Shown: positions 46,380 to 57,027 of the stretch, in pieces
How positions within the stretch are numbered: position 1 is the first letter of the stretch
Layout: the number at the start of each line of letters is the position of its first letter
Assembly: GCA_014155875.1 (NCBI GenBank)
Contig: JACEFZ010001410.1
Coordinates: 124,001 to 188,000 of the forward strand
Source of the DNA: Cepaea nemoralis
Lineage: Eukaryota > Mollusca > Gastropoda > Stylommatophora > Helicidae
Direction of reading: 5' to 3'
DNA length: 64,000 bases
Notes under the pieces: model-generated
The model's database searches: none
Seen by the model: the letters and a program-made list of their open reading frames with translations, nothing else
What the model was told of the DNA's origin: nothing
Made by a program: the position numbers and the translations under genes

Positions 46380-46797
46380 GGATGTAAAGCGTGGACAATG
46401 AGCAGACAAGCTGAAAACATTTGATGGCTGTGGAAATGTGGTTTGTGAGGAAAATGCAAAGATAAAGAATACCATGGACAGACAGAAAAAGCAATGACCA
46501 AATCCTACAAGAAACAAATGAAATCCGTAAACTGATCAGAGAAATTAGACGTAGACAGTCACAGTTTTTTCGTGACGTTATGAGAAGAAATAATTTGAAG
46601 AAATTGGTGACACCTGGCAAGATCGAGGGGGAAGAGAACAAGGAGAGGGCAGAGAAGTAACTACCTGGATGGCTTGGCCACGTTGTATGGTCGATACACG
46701 AACACTGAACTGATCCACGACTCTGGTGATCGAGTGAGATGGCAAAACATGACCGCCCACGCTAATCGGCATGGCACATGATGATGATGATGAGTGC
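46380..46797 (+). pseudogene. (GAT)n-tailed LINE 3' end, diverged
   Basis: In shifting frames: CKAWTMSRQAEN, KRRIPWTDRKSNDQILQE-type stretch, IREIRRRQSQFFRDVMRRNN, then NMTAHANRHGT and CACATGATGATGATGATG. Similar to 27285-27610. Confidence 0.72.
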
Positions 46798-47130
46798 CAT
46801 TTCTGTGTTGATTGATGAGGCTTCATGTTCTCCCGATGTGCCTCTCGTGAATTCCTACTCCAGAGTCTCATTCTGGACAATGATGTGGATTCACTGGTCA
46901 CTGGTGTCAAGTCCCCCGCTCTCGACATCTCTCTAAGAGCATTAATAACGTTGGCACAGTCCTTAGGCTGGTCATCTGCAGGGGATGCGGAGCCAGCAAG
47001 TTTATCAGCTTATTAATTTTCCTCGACTCCCTCATGTCCCAGAATGAAGGTGAAGTTGAATGCAGCCAACAGACCCCTGCAGCGATTCAGTCCACTGTCT
47101 ACGTAGAGAACCCGTCTCGACAGTGTACTA
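46798..47130 (-). pseudogene. RNase H-type LINE fragment
   Basis: Resembles 14510-14830: CCCGATGTGCCTCTCGTG, GACAATGATGTGGATTCACTG, CATCTGCAGGGGATGCGGAGC, in the same orientation. The last 140 bp are inside the duplicated segment 46992-47321. Confidence 0.7.
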
Positions 47131-47321
47131 AATAAAATATTGCATGGTAGGTAATGCAATGAAGACTCACTATTAAATCTTAACAATTTCTGTCCCGGAC
47201 AGTTATTAAATTAAAATACTGACACTGGGTTAGAAAGAGTTTAAATAATAAAAAATCAGTCTTAAGACAGCACTACTGCCCACTCCAGCAGCACAGTCTT
47301 ACTTGTAAGATTGATGGGGTG
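46992..47321. repeat. 330-bp duplicated segment, copy 1 (contains exon 6 end)
   Basis: Nearly identical to 49517-49846 without gaps; I found two differences (CTACGTAG/CTACTTAG and TTAAATTA/TTATATTA). It spans a LINE remnant, intron and the last 19 bases of exon 6 with its donor. Confidence 0.95.
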
Positions 47322-47509
47322 GTACGCCACAATGCTGGTTGGTCGAGACAAATGCGTGGCAAACACGTCTGTCTGTCCAGTGATCCTGTCAACCATGTAG
47401 ATGCTGTTTGTGAACCAGTCAGAATAGAAAAGGACAGTGTCCATAATCACCAGGCCAAAAATGTGCATTGCTGAGCCCGTCAAGAAGGACAACTCTGTTT
47501 GTTGGCCAC
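47303..47509 (-). CDS. Exon 6: last blade of second YWTD propeller
   Basis: Residues 308-376. Contains MDTVLFYSDWFTNSIYMVDR (FYSDW, YWTD type) and ends RPTSIVAYHPINLT, the usual propeller-closing stretch before an EGF. Phase 1 at both ends; acceptor TTTTAG, donor GTAAGA. The last 19 bases with the donor and downstream intron also exist as a 330-bp copy at 49517-49846. Confidence 0.88.
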
Positions 47510-47689
47510 CTAAAAATGTCAATACCATTTCATGATTACAATGGAGGTATTGTGCAATGTCTTCCCAGAAATAACATTCAAATGGACAAATAAAATATAT
47601 TAACTAGTATTTCATCATTGCAATATAACAATGAAACAAGCAAAGAAGCCTTTTGATGCCATGGGACTGATGGGATATATGGTGCTTGT

Positions 47690-47890
47690 TCCACGCCGCG
47701 CCTCCGTTACATGACAAGTCATTTACTGATGCCCATTTTATGCTGGGTTGACCTTGCAGCCCAGGTCACTGAAACAAATCCCCACCTCAAAAAGATTCAA
47801 ACACATGACCACCAGACGCCAGGGCTGGCAGGCAAGTGTGCTAGCCACTGGGTTACCACGTCCCCCATTGCAGGTATTACTGTATCAAAC
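47690..47890 (-). mobile_element. tRNA-derived SINE (family T)
   Basis: On minus: GGTAACCCAGTGGCTAGCAC (A box), TTGCCTGCCAGCCCTGGCG, GTGTTTGAATCTTTTTGAGG (B-box position), then GACCTGGGCTGCAAGGTCAA. Same family as 12180 and 61080. Confidence 0.72.
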
Positions 47891-47899
47891 ATGGCACCA

Positions 47900-48714
47900 G
47901 AACGAAGTAACTAGAGATAAAACTACATGAAAGAGGGAAAGAACAAGGCAGCAACAAATAAGAAATTAATCAGTGATCTACCCTTGATGTTTCAATGTAA
48001 GACTGAAGACAGAAAAGAGGCCATGACTTATGCAATGTTCAATTACGTGCTATAAGAAGTCAGAATGTCAGACTGTGCATGAAGATGCTCACATTTTTCA
48101 TGAAAAATGAACACTTAAAAATCTCTTCTTTCATTCATCCCACAAGGGAGCAGAGGCTTAGAATGTGTGTCATGCACAATACTATTTATAACAACAACAC
48201 AATCAATGCTGTAGTGTTTGTGCACTGCGCTGAGATTTCCCTTGTGTGATCTGTAGACTGAAACACTTATGATATCTGCATGCAATGAAAGTGATCCTCA
48301 ACCAAAGAAACTTATTATCTGCACATGTACATGGGGAACATTTGTATTACTGTTATATTTACATTACCGTTAAGCAAATGTTACATAAGTAAAGATGATT
48401 CTGATGTAAGCATTCACAAAGAAAGCAATAAAAAAATACCACTATGTTTACTGTTTTTATTGTGACTGTGTAGCCCAGCATTGTGTTTGCAGACTTTCTC
48501 ATCATGTCAGCAATCACATGTTAGCATGCATAATACACATATTTTTATAATGGCCCTTGTTAACGATGCTCAGATGTCGAATTTTTTTTTTCTCTAAAAG
48601 TTATATTTCACATGGTTGTATGTTCATTAAAGTAAACCACCACTAAAAATAAGTACAGATGAGCACAAAAACATACACATAATATTTAGACATGTTAACT
48701 TTTAAATGTCATAC
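47900..48714. other. Intron sequence, nothing recognised
   Basis: AT-rich intron between exons 6 and 5 with no clear repeat, exon or RNA signal. Confidence 0.5.
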
Positions 48715-48902
48715 CATTTAAATCCATCGTAAACACCTTCCCTGCGCCATCAGCAACATACAGTCGTTCATTGTGTGTAGCCAGTGAATTTGGCCAAAAT
48801 AAGCCATGGGACATTAACACTTTACGATGCTGACCACTAATTTTAGCCTTGTTTACACATGCTGGACCATTTTTGCCACCATATTCAGTCCATAATAGGA
48901 GT
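48715..48902 (-). CDS. Exon 5: YWTD propeller blades
   Basis: Residues 245-307. Begins KLLLWTEYGG (LWTE, a YWTD variant), then HGLFWPNSLATHNERLYVAD and VFTMDLNG, two further propeller strands. Enters in phase 2 (acceptor CTACAG), leaves in phase 1 (donor GTATGA). Confidence 0.87.
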
Positions 48903-49164
48903 CTGTAGAGAAAACAAATATTAAGTAATAATTATGTAAAAACATATTTCTGATTTTACAGCATATTCTAGGTGCTGTAATCTGGTTTTACAAATTATTT
49001 TCGTGGCAGAAATGTTTGCTTATTTAAAAAGTACTAGATAACAAAATATGATACCCTCCTGAGAAGCTTACAATTTTAAAGTATGCGTTTCAACAGTCCT
49101 GGCTCTAAAAATACAGGGGTATGTAGTTGGCCATATACAGATGGAGAGATCTTACTAATAACTA

Positions 49165-49450
49165 TATATTTCAACACCAGAGAACATATTTAAACACAAG
49201 AGGACAAATTTAAATCCCAGAGGACATTTAAACACCAGACGAAATATTTAAACACCAAATGTCATATTCAAACACACGTGGACATATTAAACACAATAGG
49301 ACATACTTAAATACCAGAGAACATATTTTAACACCAGAGGGCATATTTAAACACCAGAGGGCGTATTTAAACATCAGAGGGCGTATTTAAACACCAGAGG
49401 GCGTATTTAAACACCAGAGGGCGTATTTAAACACCAGAGAACATATTTAA
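49165..49450. repeat. 20-bp minisatellite
   Basis: Unit AAACACCAGAGGGCGTATTT and variants with GAACATATTT; about 14 copies, most regular at 49330-49450. Confidence 0.9.
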
Positions 49451-49516
49451 AATTGTTGATGTCATCACATGTAGGAATTGAGGGGAATGAATAGGAAGGC
49501 AAAGAAGCAACGAAAG

Positions 49517-49846
49517 GCCAGCAAGTTTATCAGCTTATTAATTTTCCTCGACTCCCTCATGTCCCAGAATGAAGGTGAAGTTGAATGCAGCCAACAGACC
49601 CCTGCAGCGATTCAGTCCACTGTCTACTTAGAGAACCCGTCTCGACAGTGTACTAAATAAAATATTGCATGGTAGGTAATGCAATGAAGACTCACTATTA
49701 AATCTTAACAATTTCTGTCCCGGACAGTTATTATATTAAAATACTGACACTGGGTTAGAAAGAGTTTAAATAATAAAAAATCAGTCTTAAGACAGCACTA
49801 CTGCCCACTCCAGCAGCACAGTCTTACTTGTAAGATTGATGGGGTG
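49517..49846. repeat. 330-bp duplicated segment, copy 2 (ectopic exon 6 end)
   Basis: Copy of 46992-47321 placed 2525 bp away in the intron between exons 6 and 5. It carries the last 19 exon bases plus a perfect donor but no acceptor. Confidence 0.95.
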
Positions 49847-50214
49847 TAAATGGTGTAAATGAAAACAAAATAGTATGTAGGTCTAAGTAAAAGTGACATC
49901 ACAACAGAAATTTAAAAAAAAAGGATAACAGCAGGACAGATGCTAGTATGGAATCTGTTTGAAAGAAAGGCATGCATACAAATTGTTGAATGCTCCAACA
50001 AGATCACGTCAAGTAACAATTGAGTTAAAAATTCCTTGCCGAAATATTCTGTAACTACAACATTGAATATCATATTGTAAATATAAGAATCAAACAATGC
50101 AGAATGTCAGATGCATAAAACTATGTAAATATACAACATTGTTTACCAAAGTGCATAACCTGTGATGAACATCAAAGAATACCACTATTGAATTCATGAG
50201 CCTATGACAATGGG

Positions 50215-50335
50215 GAAAAACACGTTAAACATACATAGCCCAAGAAAAACGTTAAACATAAATGAACCCAAGAATAAACACGCTAAGCACAGATAGCCCA
50301 AGAAAAACGTTACACATAGATAGTCAAAATAATGT
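50215..50335. repeat. Diverged ~33-bp repeat around the inverted-repeat element
   Basis: ACATAGATAGCCCAAGAAAA, ACGTTAAACA units; they continue at 50848-50895 on the other side, so the element at 50336 inserted into this array. Confidence 0.75.
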
Positions 50336-50850
50336 TTTCCCGTTGTTTAAATAACGAAGACACAAACCATATATAGTACGATTTATTGCCTAGCACATTT
50401 CGCTGCATCTCGTCAGGTACTTACTGTAGATGTCACACAACATAGAGTAAAATAATTAGATTCCTCGTTCAAGCTGAAATATACATATGTTCGCACAGTA
50501 ATATCAGTTTTTTACCATGATAATTTTAAATTGACTATCATGAGAGACAGCGCTTTTCGCGTGTTGTTTCATACACAAAATAGTCGTTTGTTAAAGTTTG
50601 CAGAAGCGATAATGATCCATCTGCACAAGTCTATTTTGTGCAAACAGAAAGACATGATAGTCAATTTTAAATTACCATGGTAAACAACTGATATTACTGT
50701 GCGAACATGTGTATATTTCAGCTTGAACGATGATTCTAATTATTTTACTCTACATTGTGTCACATCTGCAGAAAATACTTGACGAGATGCAGCGAAATGT
50801 GCCAGGCAATAAATCGTACGATATATGGTTTGTGTCTTCGTTATTCAAAC
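50336..50850. mobile_element. Inverted-repeat (Penelope-LTR-like) element with hammerhead motif, copy 2
   Basis: Arms of about 210 bp (AATAACGAAGACACAAACCA...TATATTTCAGCTTGAACGAT) with a ~80-bp centre (about 50560-50640). It matches copy 1 at 33070 in its outer ~130 bp; copy 1 lacks the inner arm (TTTTAAATTGACTATCATG). Confidence 0.87.
50375..50421 (-). ncRNA. Candidate type I hammerhead ribozyme (sense to host intron)
   Basis: On minus: CTGACGA (50410-50416), GAAA after GATGCAGC, cleavage after ATC, and stem I AGTAC with GTACT (5 bp). Stems II and III are minimal, as at 33307. The other arm has TTGACGA (first core base changed). Confidence 0.42.
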
Positions 50851-51195
50851 ATAGATAGCCCAAGAAAAAAAACACGTTAAACACAGATAGCCTTGCCTTA
50901 GACATCTGCAAAGAAAGATTACACAAATTGCACAAGAACAAAATGGGTATATAGGGGATCACCTGTACAACGTCAAAGACTAATAAATGTAAGTCATTAT
51001 CATCTTCCACGTTTACTATCAGGTGTCAGTGGGGAGGAATAATTGATGTTCTATGCCCAAGAGTGGCACAGGATAGTGTCATTCCAAGTGATTGATGAAT
51101 GAACAATGTCTTTTATATAATGAGCACTAACCCACTACTGGCAACGCTGATCGTATTCTGGTATGAACCTAAGGCATATCCACGTCAATGTGCAA

Positions 51196-51240
51196 GCACT
51201 AGACTCGAGTTTCGCTGTCGTCTGAGCTCGTCAGTAGTGC
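51196..51240 (-). ncRNA. Hammerhead ribozyme, type I, left arm (sense to host intron)
   Basis: On minus: stem I GCACTA pairs fully with TAGTGC; core CTGACGA; stem II GCT/AGC (3 bp); GAAA; stem III of C-G closed by A-U with loop TCGA; cleavage after GTC. All invariant core positions are present. The short stem III is typical of Penelope-like element hammerheads. Confidence 0.78.
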
Positions 51241-51700
51241 ATATCCATGACCGGATCCAGAAACAAACCCCGGATCATTGACGTGTGAAGCAGGTGTGTA
51301 ACCACGCGGCACACGCTGAACACGGCCAAATTATCATAACAGAATATTATCGCTGGTTTGTTTCCGGATACGGAATGATCAGCGTTGCCAGTAGTGGGTT
51401 GTGCTCAATATTTAAATCTCAAATCCCGAAACAACCAAATAAATCAATTTGATTATTGCTCGCTGGAATTTAGGCGGCCTGGTGTGCCTTGCCAGTGAGA
51501 AGACCTGATCGTTCGGGTCCACATCGATTGACGGACGTCAGTCGCGGCGATCGGGCAAATCTTGAGCTACAGCCTACGATGGGTGACGTTGTAATATTCT
51601 GTTATGATAATTTGGCCGTGTCCAGCGTGTGCCGCGTGGTTACACACCCGCTTCACACGCCAGTGATCCGGGGTTTGTTTCCGGATCCGGTCAAGGATAT

Positions 51701-51745
51701 GCACTACTGACGAGCTCAAACGAGAGCGAAACTCGAGTCTAGTGC
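51701..51745 (+). ncRNA. Hammerhead ribozyme, type I, right arm
   Basis: Stem I GCACTA (51701-51706) with TAGTGC (51740-51745); core CTGACGA (51707-51713); stem II GCTC with GAGC, loop AAACGA; GAAA (51728-51731); stem III A-U and C-G around TCGA; cleavage after GTC at 51739. Every conserved core base is present and all three helices form. Confidence 0.82.
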
Positions 51746-52184
51746 TTCCACATTGACGTGGATAGGCCTTAGGTTCATACCAGAATACGATCAGCGTTGC
51801 CAGTAGTGGGTTGTGCTCAATATTTAAATCTCAAATCCCGAAACAACCAAATAAATCAATGAATTTTATGTCGTTAGTTATTTTCTTCGTAGACGCCCTC
51901 TTGTTGTCGTATTAGTATTAGATCTTTGATATAGTGCCAGACCTGGTAACTGATGATGTTGTATTCTTTATTCTAACGAGATGACCTAACCATAAGGTCT
52001 TCTGCATTTCAATACATGTGGCACATAAATAGAAACAAAAAATGAAAAGTTGAGTTGATCAATGACTTCTGTACTGTACTGTATGTCCATGGGCATGGTA
52101 AGAAATCTGTAGTTTATGTGTAATGATATTCATCTGTTTCATAACATAACACTTTGTGTTGTAAAGTAATTGTTTTCTCCTTAC

Positions 52185-52424
52185 TTTTTATCTGGATAAA
52201 GATGTATTGCCCTTGGGTTATTTAACCCCTGTAAGATTTCATGGTATGATTCGTCACCCTTGTGAATATTCAGACGTGCTATGACTCCGGACCCATTTTG
52301 TGTGTAACCAGTCCAGAACAGCCTTTGCTTTTCTGTGTCAACAACCAGCCCATCAATGTAATGGTCAGATGAATACATTAGATGAGGCTTAAAATTCATG
52401 AGTGAAGAGGAGTAAATGGACTTC
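52185..52424 (-). CDS. Exon 4: YWTD propeller blades
   Basis: Residues 164-244. LDL-receptor class B repeats: YIDGLVVDTEKQRLFWTGYT (FWTG in place of YWTD) and NNPRAIHLYPDKK. Phase 2 at both ends; acceptor TTTCAG before GAAGTCC, donor GTAAGG. The following intron (48903-52184) holds both inverted-repeat hammerhead elements. Confidence 0.88.
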
Positions 52425-52634
52425 CTGAAATGATAAACAAATCAGAACATATAAATGCTAACACCAAAATACTTTAACAATTAACAGAAAAGTAATTAAA
52501 ATTGCTATTTATGAAAATCAAAATGTCACCAATTTATCGCCAATAAATTACTTCAGATAAACAGACAAAATGGACGCAGAAGAAGGGACTGACCACGTAA
52601 GTAACGGACAGAGGGAATAGCTGAGTCAATAGAA

Positions 52635-52702
52635 TTATCGACACATGAAGCCCATAGACGGGCACTCTCCCGCTGTTTATACTTCACCTCGACACGGCAA
52701 CA
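52635..52702 (+). mobile_element. Short LINE 3' fragment
   Basis: ATGAAGCCCATAGACGGGCA, CTCTCCCGCTGTTTATACTT, CACCTCGACACGGCAAC is the same 3' end, in the other orientation, as 7546-7605. Confidence 0.7.
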
Positions 52703-53639
52703 TTATCTATGAAACAATGTGCTTGTAATACACAGTCTTGGAATGTTGACAAACATTTCATTTCATGAAATAAATCTCAATGTAATTAGCAAAGTAACAA
52801 AACTGGTATGATGTAACAATATGTCATTATTATATAAGATAAAACATTAGTTTTCTAAAGATTTGAAGCTGCATTCCTTAAGAACAATTTACTTAATGTT
52901 TTATAATTGAAACAATATAAAATAACACAAGGTAATGCAGCTTTACAGAACATAATTACGAAGAATACAAGGACGTTGCAACGACTAGCCTTCATCGGCA
53001 AACAAATAATACAAAACACAACTTGTAAACACAGAGAAGGCCGCCCAGCGACCACATTAAGGCATAAGAACGGGATGAGAAGAATAAAAGATGAAAAAAT
53101 GAGAAAAATGAAGAAAACAGTATCCATATGATTAAAGTAATTTAATATCTGCTTATGTACAGTTCGTCAACTGTTGCAGGGGCCAGCTCTGGAGAAATCA
53201 TCGGCGACAATGACTCTCCAATCGTCTCTGTCATCTGATATTTTGATAAAGTTGTTGTTGCTTTTATTGTTATTTGTTGTCCAACTGTTTACACTGTCTG
53301 TCTCTGTCCCTCTTGCCCATTTACCCACATAGAGCTAATGTCTCAATCCGAACCTTATGTTGATGTGCCCCATAAATGTCGTTTGACTTTTCGTCATGGC
53401 TGTGAGAAGTGATAATGTAATTATAATATTATAAAGCCAGCAGATATCAATACATCTGTTTTCTTCTCCATTCTCAATATTATCAACATTCTTTTCAAAA
53501 ACAACATCTTCGTTGCTTATACTTTCTTGACAATTTCATTACTTATTGCTCAGCATTTACTTAATTAAGTAAATAAACTACCTATCTTCTCATGATACTG
53601 GCAATTCTAAATCACCTTAGTAAATAATGTATAATTCAC

Positions 53640-55312
53640 CTATGATGCCATTACTTTGGGAGCAGGGGTAATCAGGTGGCAAGCCGTACACCTACCAGAC
53701 TGCTGTGGTAGTCAGGTGACAAGCTGTACACCCGCCAGACTTCTGGGGTAGTCAGGTGACAAACCGTACACCCGTAAGACTTCTGGGGTAGTCAAGTGAC
53801 AAGACGTACACCCGCCAGACTGCTGGGGTAGTCAGTTGACAAGCAGTAGACCTACCAGCCTGCTGGGGGTGTCAGGTGACAAGCAGTACACCTACCAGCC
53901 TGCTGGGGAGTCAGGTGACAAGCCGTACATCTACCAGCCTGCTGGGGTAGTCAGGTGACAAGCTGTACACCCGCCAGACTGCTGGGGTATTCAGGTGACA
54001 AGCCGTACACCTACCAGCCTGCTGGGGTATTCAGGTGACAAGCCGTACATCTACCAGCCTGCTGGGGAAGTCAGGTGACAAGCCGTACATCTACCAGCCT
54101 GCTGGGGTAGTCAGGTGACAAGCCGTACACCTACCAGCCTGCAGGGGAAGTCAGGTGACAAGCCGTACATCTACCAGCCTGCTGGGGTAGTCAGGTGACA
54201 AGCCGTACACCCGCCAGACTGATGGGGTAGTCAGGTAACAAGCCGTACACCTACCAGCCTGCAGGGGAAGTCAGGTGACAAGCCGTACATCTACCAGCCT
54301 GCTGGGGAAGTCAGGTGACAAGCCGTACACCTACCAGCCTGCAGGGGAAGTCAGGTGACAAGCCGTACATCTACCAGCCTGCAGGGGAAGTCAGGTGACA
54401 AGCCGTACATCTACCAGCCTGCTGGGGTAGTCAGGTGACAAGCCGTACACCCGCCAGACTGCTGGGGTAGTCAGGTGACAAGCCGTACACCTACCAGCCT
54501 GCTGGGGTAGTCAGGTGAAAAGCCGTACATCTACCAGCCTGCTGGGGTAGTGAGATGACAAGCCGTACACCTACCAGCCTGCTGGGGTAGTCAGGTGACA
54601 AGCCGTACATCTACCAGCCTGCTGGGGTAGTCAGGTGACAAGCCGTACACCTACCAGCCTGCTGGGGTAGTTAGGTGGCAAGCCGTACATCTACCAGCCT
54701 GCTGGGGTATTCAGGTGACAAGCCGTACACCTACCAGCCTGCAGGGGAAGTCAGGTGACAAGCCGTACATCTACCAGCCTGCTGGGGTAGTCAGGTGACA
54801 AGCCGTACACCCGCCAGACTGCTGGGGTAGTCAGGTGACAAGCCGTACATCTACCAGCCTGCTGGGGTAGTCAGGTGACAAGCCGTACACCTACCAGCCT
54901 GCAGGGGAAGTCAGGTGACAAGCCGTACATCTACCAGCCTGCTGGGGTAGTCAGGTGACAAGCCGTACACCCGCCAGACTGATGGGGTAGTCAGGTAACA
55001 AGCCGTACACCTACCAGCCTGCAGGGGAAGTCAGGTGAAAAGCCGTACATCTACCAGCCTGCTGGGGAAGTCAGGTGACAAGCCGTACACCTACCAGCCT
55101 GCAGGGGAAGTCAGGTGACATCCGTACATCTACCAGCCTGCTGGGGAAGTCAGGTGACAAGCCGTACATCTACCAGCCTGCTGGGGAAGTCAGGTGACAA
55201 GCCGTACATCTACCAGCCTGCAGGGGAAGTCAGGTGACAAGCCGTACATCTACCAGCCTGCTGGGGTAGTCAGGTGACAAGTCGTACACCCGCCAGCCTG
55301 CTGGCGGATGTT
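53640..55312. repeat. 40-bp minisatellite, about 41 copies
   Basis: Unit CTACCAGCCTGCTGGGGTAG, TCAGGTGACAAGCCGTACAC. Variant types (CCGCCAGACT, CAGGGGAAG, TACAT) recur in blocks of about 120-480 bp, showing segmental amplification. Confidence 0.97.
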
Positions 55313-55389
55313 TAAAACTGACCTTGACCTCCAGGTCGACCTGGAGTAACATGAGTACCAGGAATCATCGTGGAAAGTAAAGACGGTGA

Positions 55390-55625
55390 GCACACTACTG
55401 ACCACATCAGCACAATACTGACCACATCAGCACAATACTAACCACATCAGCACAATACTGACCACAGCACAATACTGACCACATCAGCACAATACTGACC
55501 ACATCAGCACAATACTGACCACATCAGCACAATACTGACCACATCAGCACAATACTGACCACATCAGCACAATACTGACCACATCAGCACAATACTGACC
55601 ACATCAGCACAATACTGACCCTATC
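55390..55625. repeat. 20-bp minisatellite
   Basis: Unit ACCACATCAGCACAATACTG, about 12 copies; one copy has a 4-bp loss. Confidence 0.96.
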
Positions 55626-55865
55626 AGCCACAGAGTGGCGACCACATCACCCACAGAGTGGCGACCACATCACCCACAGACTGGCGACCACATCACCCAC
55701 AGAGTGGCGACAACATCACACAGACTGGCGACCACATCACCCACAGAGTGGCGACCACATCAGCCACAGAGTGGCGACCACATCACACAGACTGGCGACT
55801 ACATCACCCACAGAGTGGCGACCACATCAGCCACAGAGTGGCGACCACATCACCCACAGACTGGC
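55626..55865. repeat. ~23-bp minisatellite
   Basis: Unit CACAGAGTGGCGACCACATC ACC with CAGACTGGCG variants, about 10 copies; shares ACCACATCA with its left neighbour. Confidence 0.94.
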
Positions 55866-55917
55866 TATCAGTCTACACAAATATGGGACTTGCACCATAC
55901 GCCTAATGCCCTTACTT

Positions 55918-56160
55918 CCCGTCAAGGATGCATTACTTCATGTCACGAATACATTACTTCAGGTCAAGGATACATTACTTCACGTCAAGGATGCATTACT
56001 TCACGTCAAGAATGCATTACTTCACGTCAAGAATGCATTACTTCACGTCAAGAATGCATTACTTCACGTCAAGAATGCATTACTTCACGTCTAGAATGCA
56101 TTATTTCACGTCAAGAATGCATTACTTCACGTCAAAGATGCATTACTTTCCTTATTACCA
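55918..56160. repeat. 21-bp minisatellite
   Basis: Unit GCATTACTTCACGTCAAGAA T, about 11 copies. Confidence 0.95.
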
Positions 56161-56189
56161 TCATTACTTCATGCTGACTACTCCAGTGA

Positions 56190-56330
56190 GAGGGAGAGAG
56201 AGAGGGGGAGAGACAGAGAGAGAGAGAGACAGAGAGAGAGAGAGACAGAGAGAAGGAGAGAGACGGAGTGAAAAGAGAGAACGGAGGGAGAGAGCAAAAG
56301 AGAAAGAAAAGGCATGCGAGAGAGAGAGAG

Positions 56331-56402
<72 letters not shown>
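56190..56402. repeat. (GA)n-rich tract
   Basis: Impure GAGAGA/GGAG at first, then pure (GA)n from about 56330 to 56400. Confidence 0.96.
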
Positions 56403-56404
<2 letters not shown>

Positions 56405-56562
56405 AAATTTGCAATTTGAATAATTAAATCACTAGACCCAAAAAACAAGAGTCAAAAAGTGTCCTAATGGTACATAAACCACATGGAGATATATTTCTAT
56501 TTCAGTTGCATTCACAAACGTACACAAGTGTGACGTAAAACTGAAAGCAAAATGGCCCCTAC

Positions 56563-56734
56563 TTTGTTATGTCACTCCAGTAGATCATGTCAGAGCTGTT
56601 GTCATATGTCAGTGCCACAAAATTGGACTCCACACTGGCGTAGAACAATGTATGCGCCCCAGTTTCTGTGTCATCATCCAGAGAGATCAGTTTCAGTGTG
56701 TTCAAGTCGGCCACCAGAAGAAAATTTTGGGGCC
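56563..56734 (-). CDS. Exon 3: first blade of second YWTD propeller
   Basis: Residues 107-164. It contains NFLLVADLNTLKLISLDDD and ends MIYWSDITK, a clear YWTD repeat whose strand continues in exon 4 (KSIYSSSL). Enters in phase 1, leaves in phase 2 with donor GTAGGG. The acceptor is TGCAAG before GGCCCC. The next intron contains the large chain of minisatellites. Confidence 0.85.
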
Positions 56735-56919
56735 CTTGCAGAAAGGTATGGAACATGATAACAGGTTTTATGCTAATGAAGACATGTAACATACTGCATA
56801 CCAACTTCTGTCAACTTGTGACAACTGCTACTACAGAATCATCTTAAAAAGCATAGACACACTAATAGACACTGAAATGCTCAGTTTCGTAAATATATAA
56901 TCTCATGTGTTTGGAAGAG

Positions 56920-57000
56920 CTTCCATACTGCAGTGGCTAGGATATTAGGCTACAAGTCCAGTCCTCACAAGTTCAAACCCACCTTGATGTAGGACCATAT
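56920..57000 (+). mobile_element. tRNA-derived SINE fragment (family T, plus strand)
   Basis: CATACTGCAGTGGCTAGGAT (A box), GGCTACAAGTCCAGTCCTCA, CAAGTTCAAACCCACC (B box). Confidence 0.58.
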
Positions 57001-57027
57001 CTTACGGACCTTATGGCTGTGAAATAA

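Larger units (their letters stand above)
51117..51860. mobile_element. Inverted-repeat element with two hammerheads and direct repeats
   Basis: Left arm about 51120-51345, right arm about 51575-51825, in inverted orientation. A perfect 72-bp direct repeat (51377-51448, 51789-51860; starts GATCAGCGTTGCCAGTAGTG) shows a third, internally deleted unit between the arms. No protein. The arrangement of inverted plus tandem terminal units with hammerheads is typical of Penelope-like element LTRs (inference). Confidence 0.88.

Noticed and set aside
53640..55312. Regular 40-bp repeats considered as a CRISPR array
   Set aside because: There are no unique spacers; the units are head-to-tail tandem copies in a eukaryotic intron.
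55635..56419. Several 80-180 codon frames of repeated residues
   Set aside because: All come from 20-23 bp minisatellites and the GA tract.
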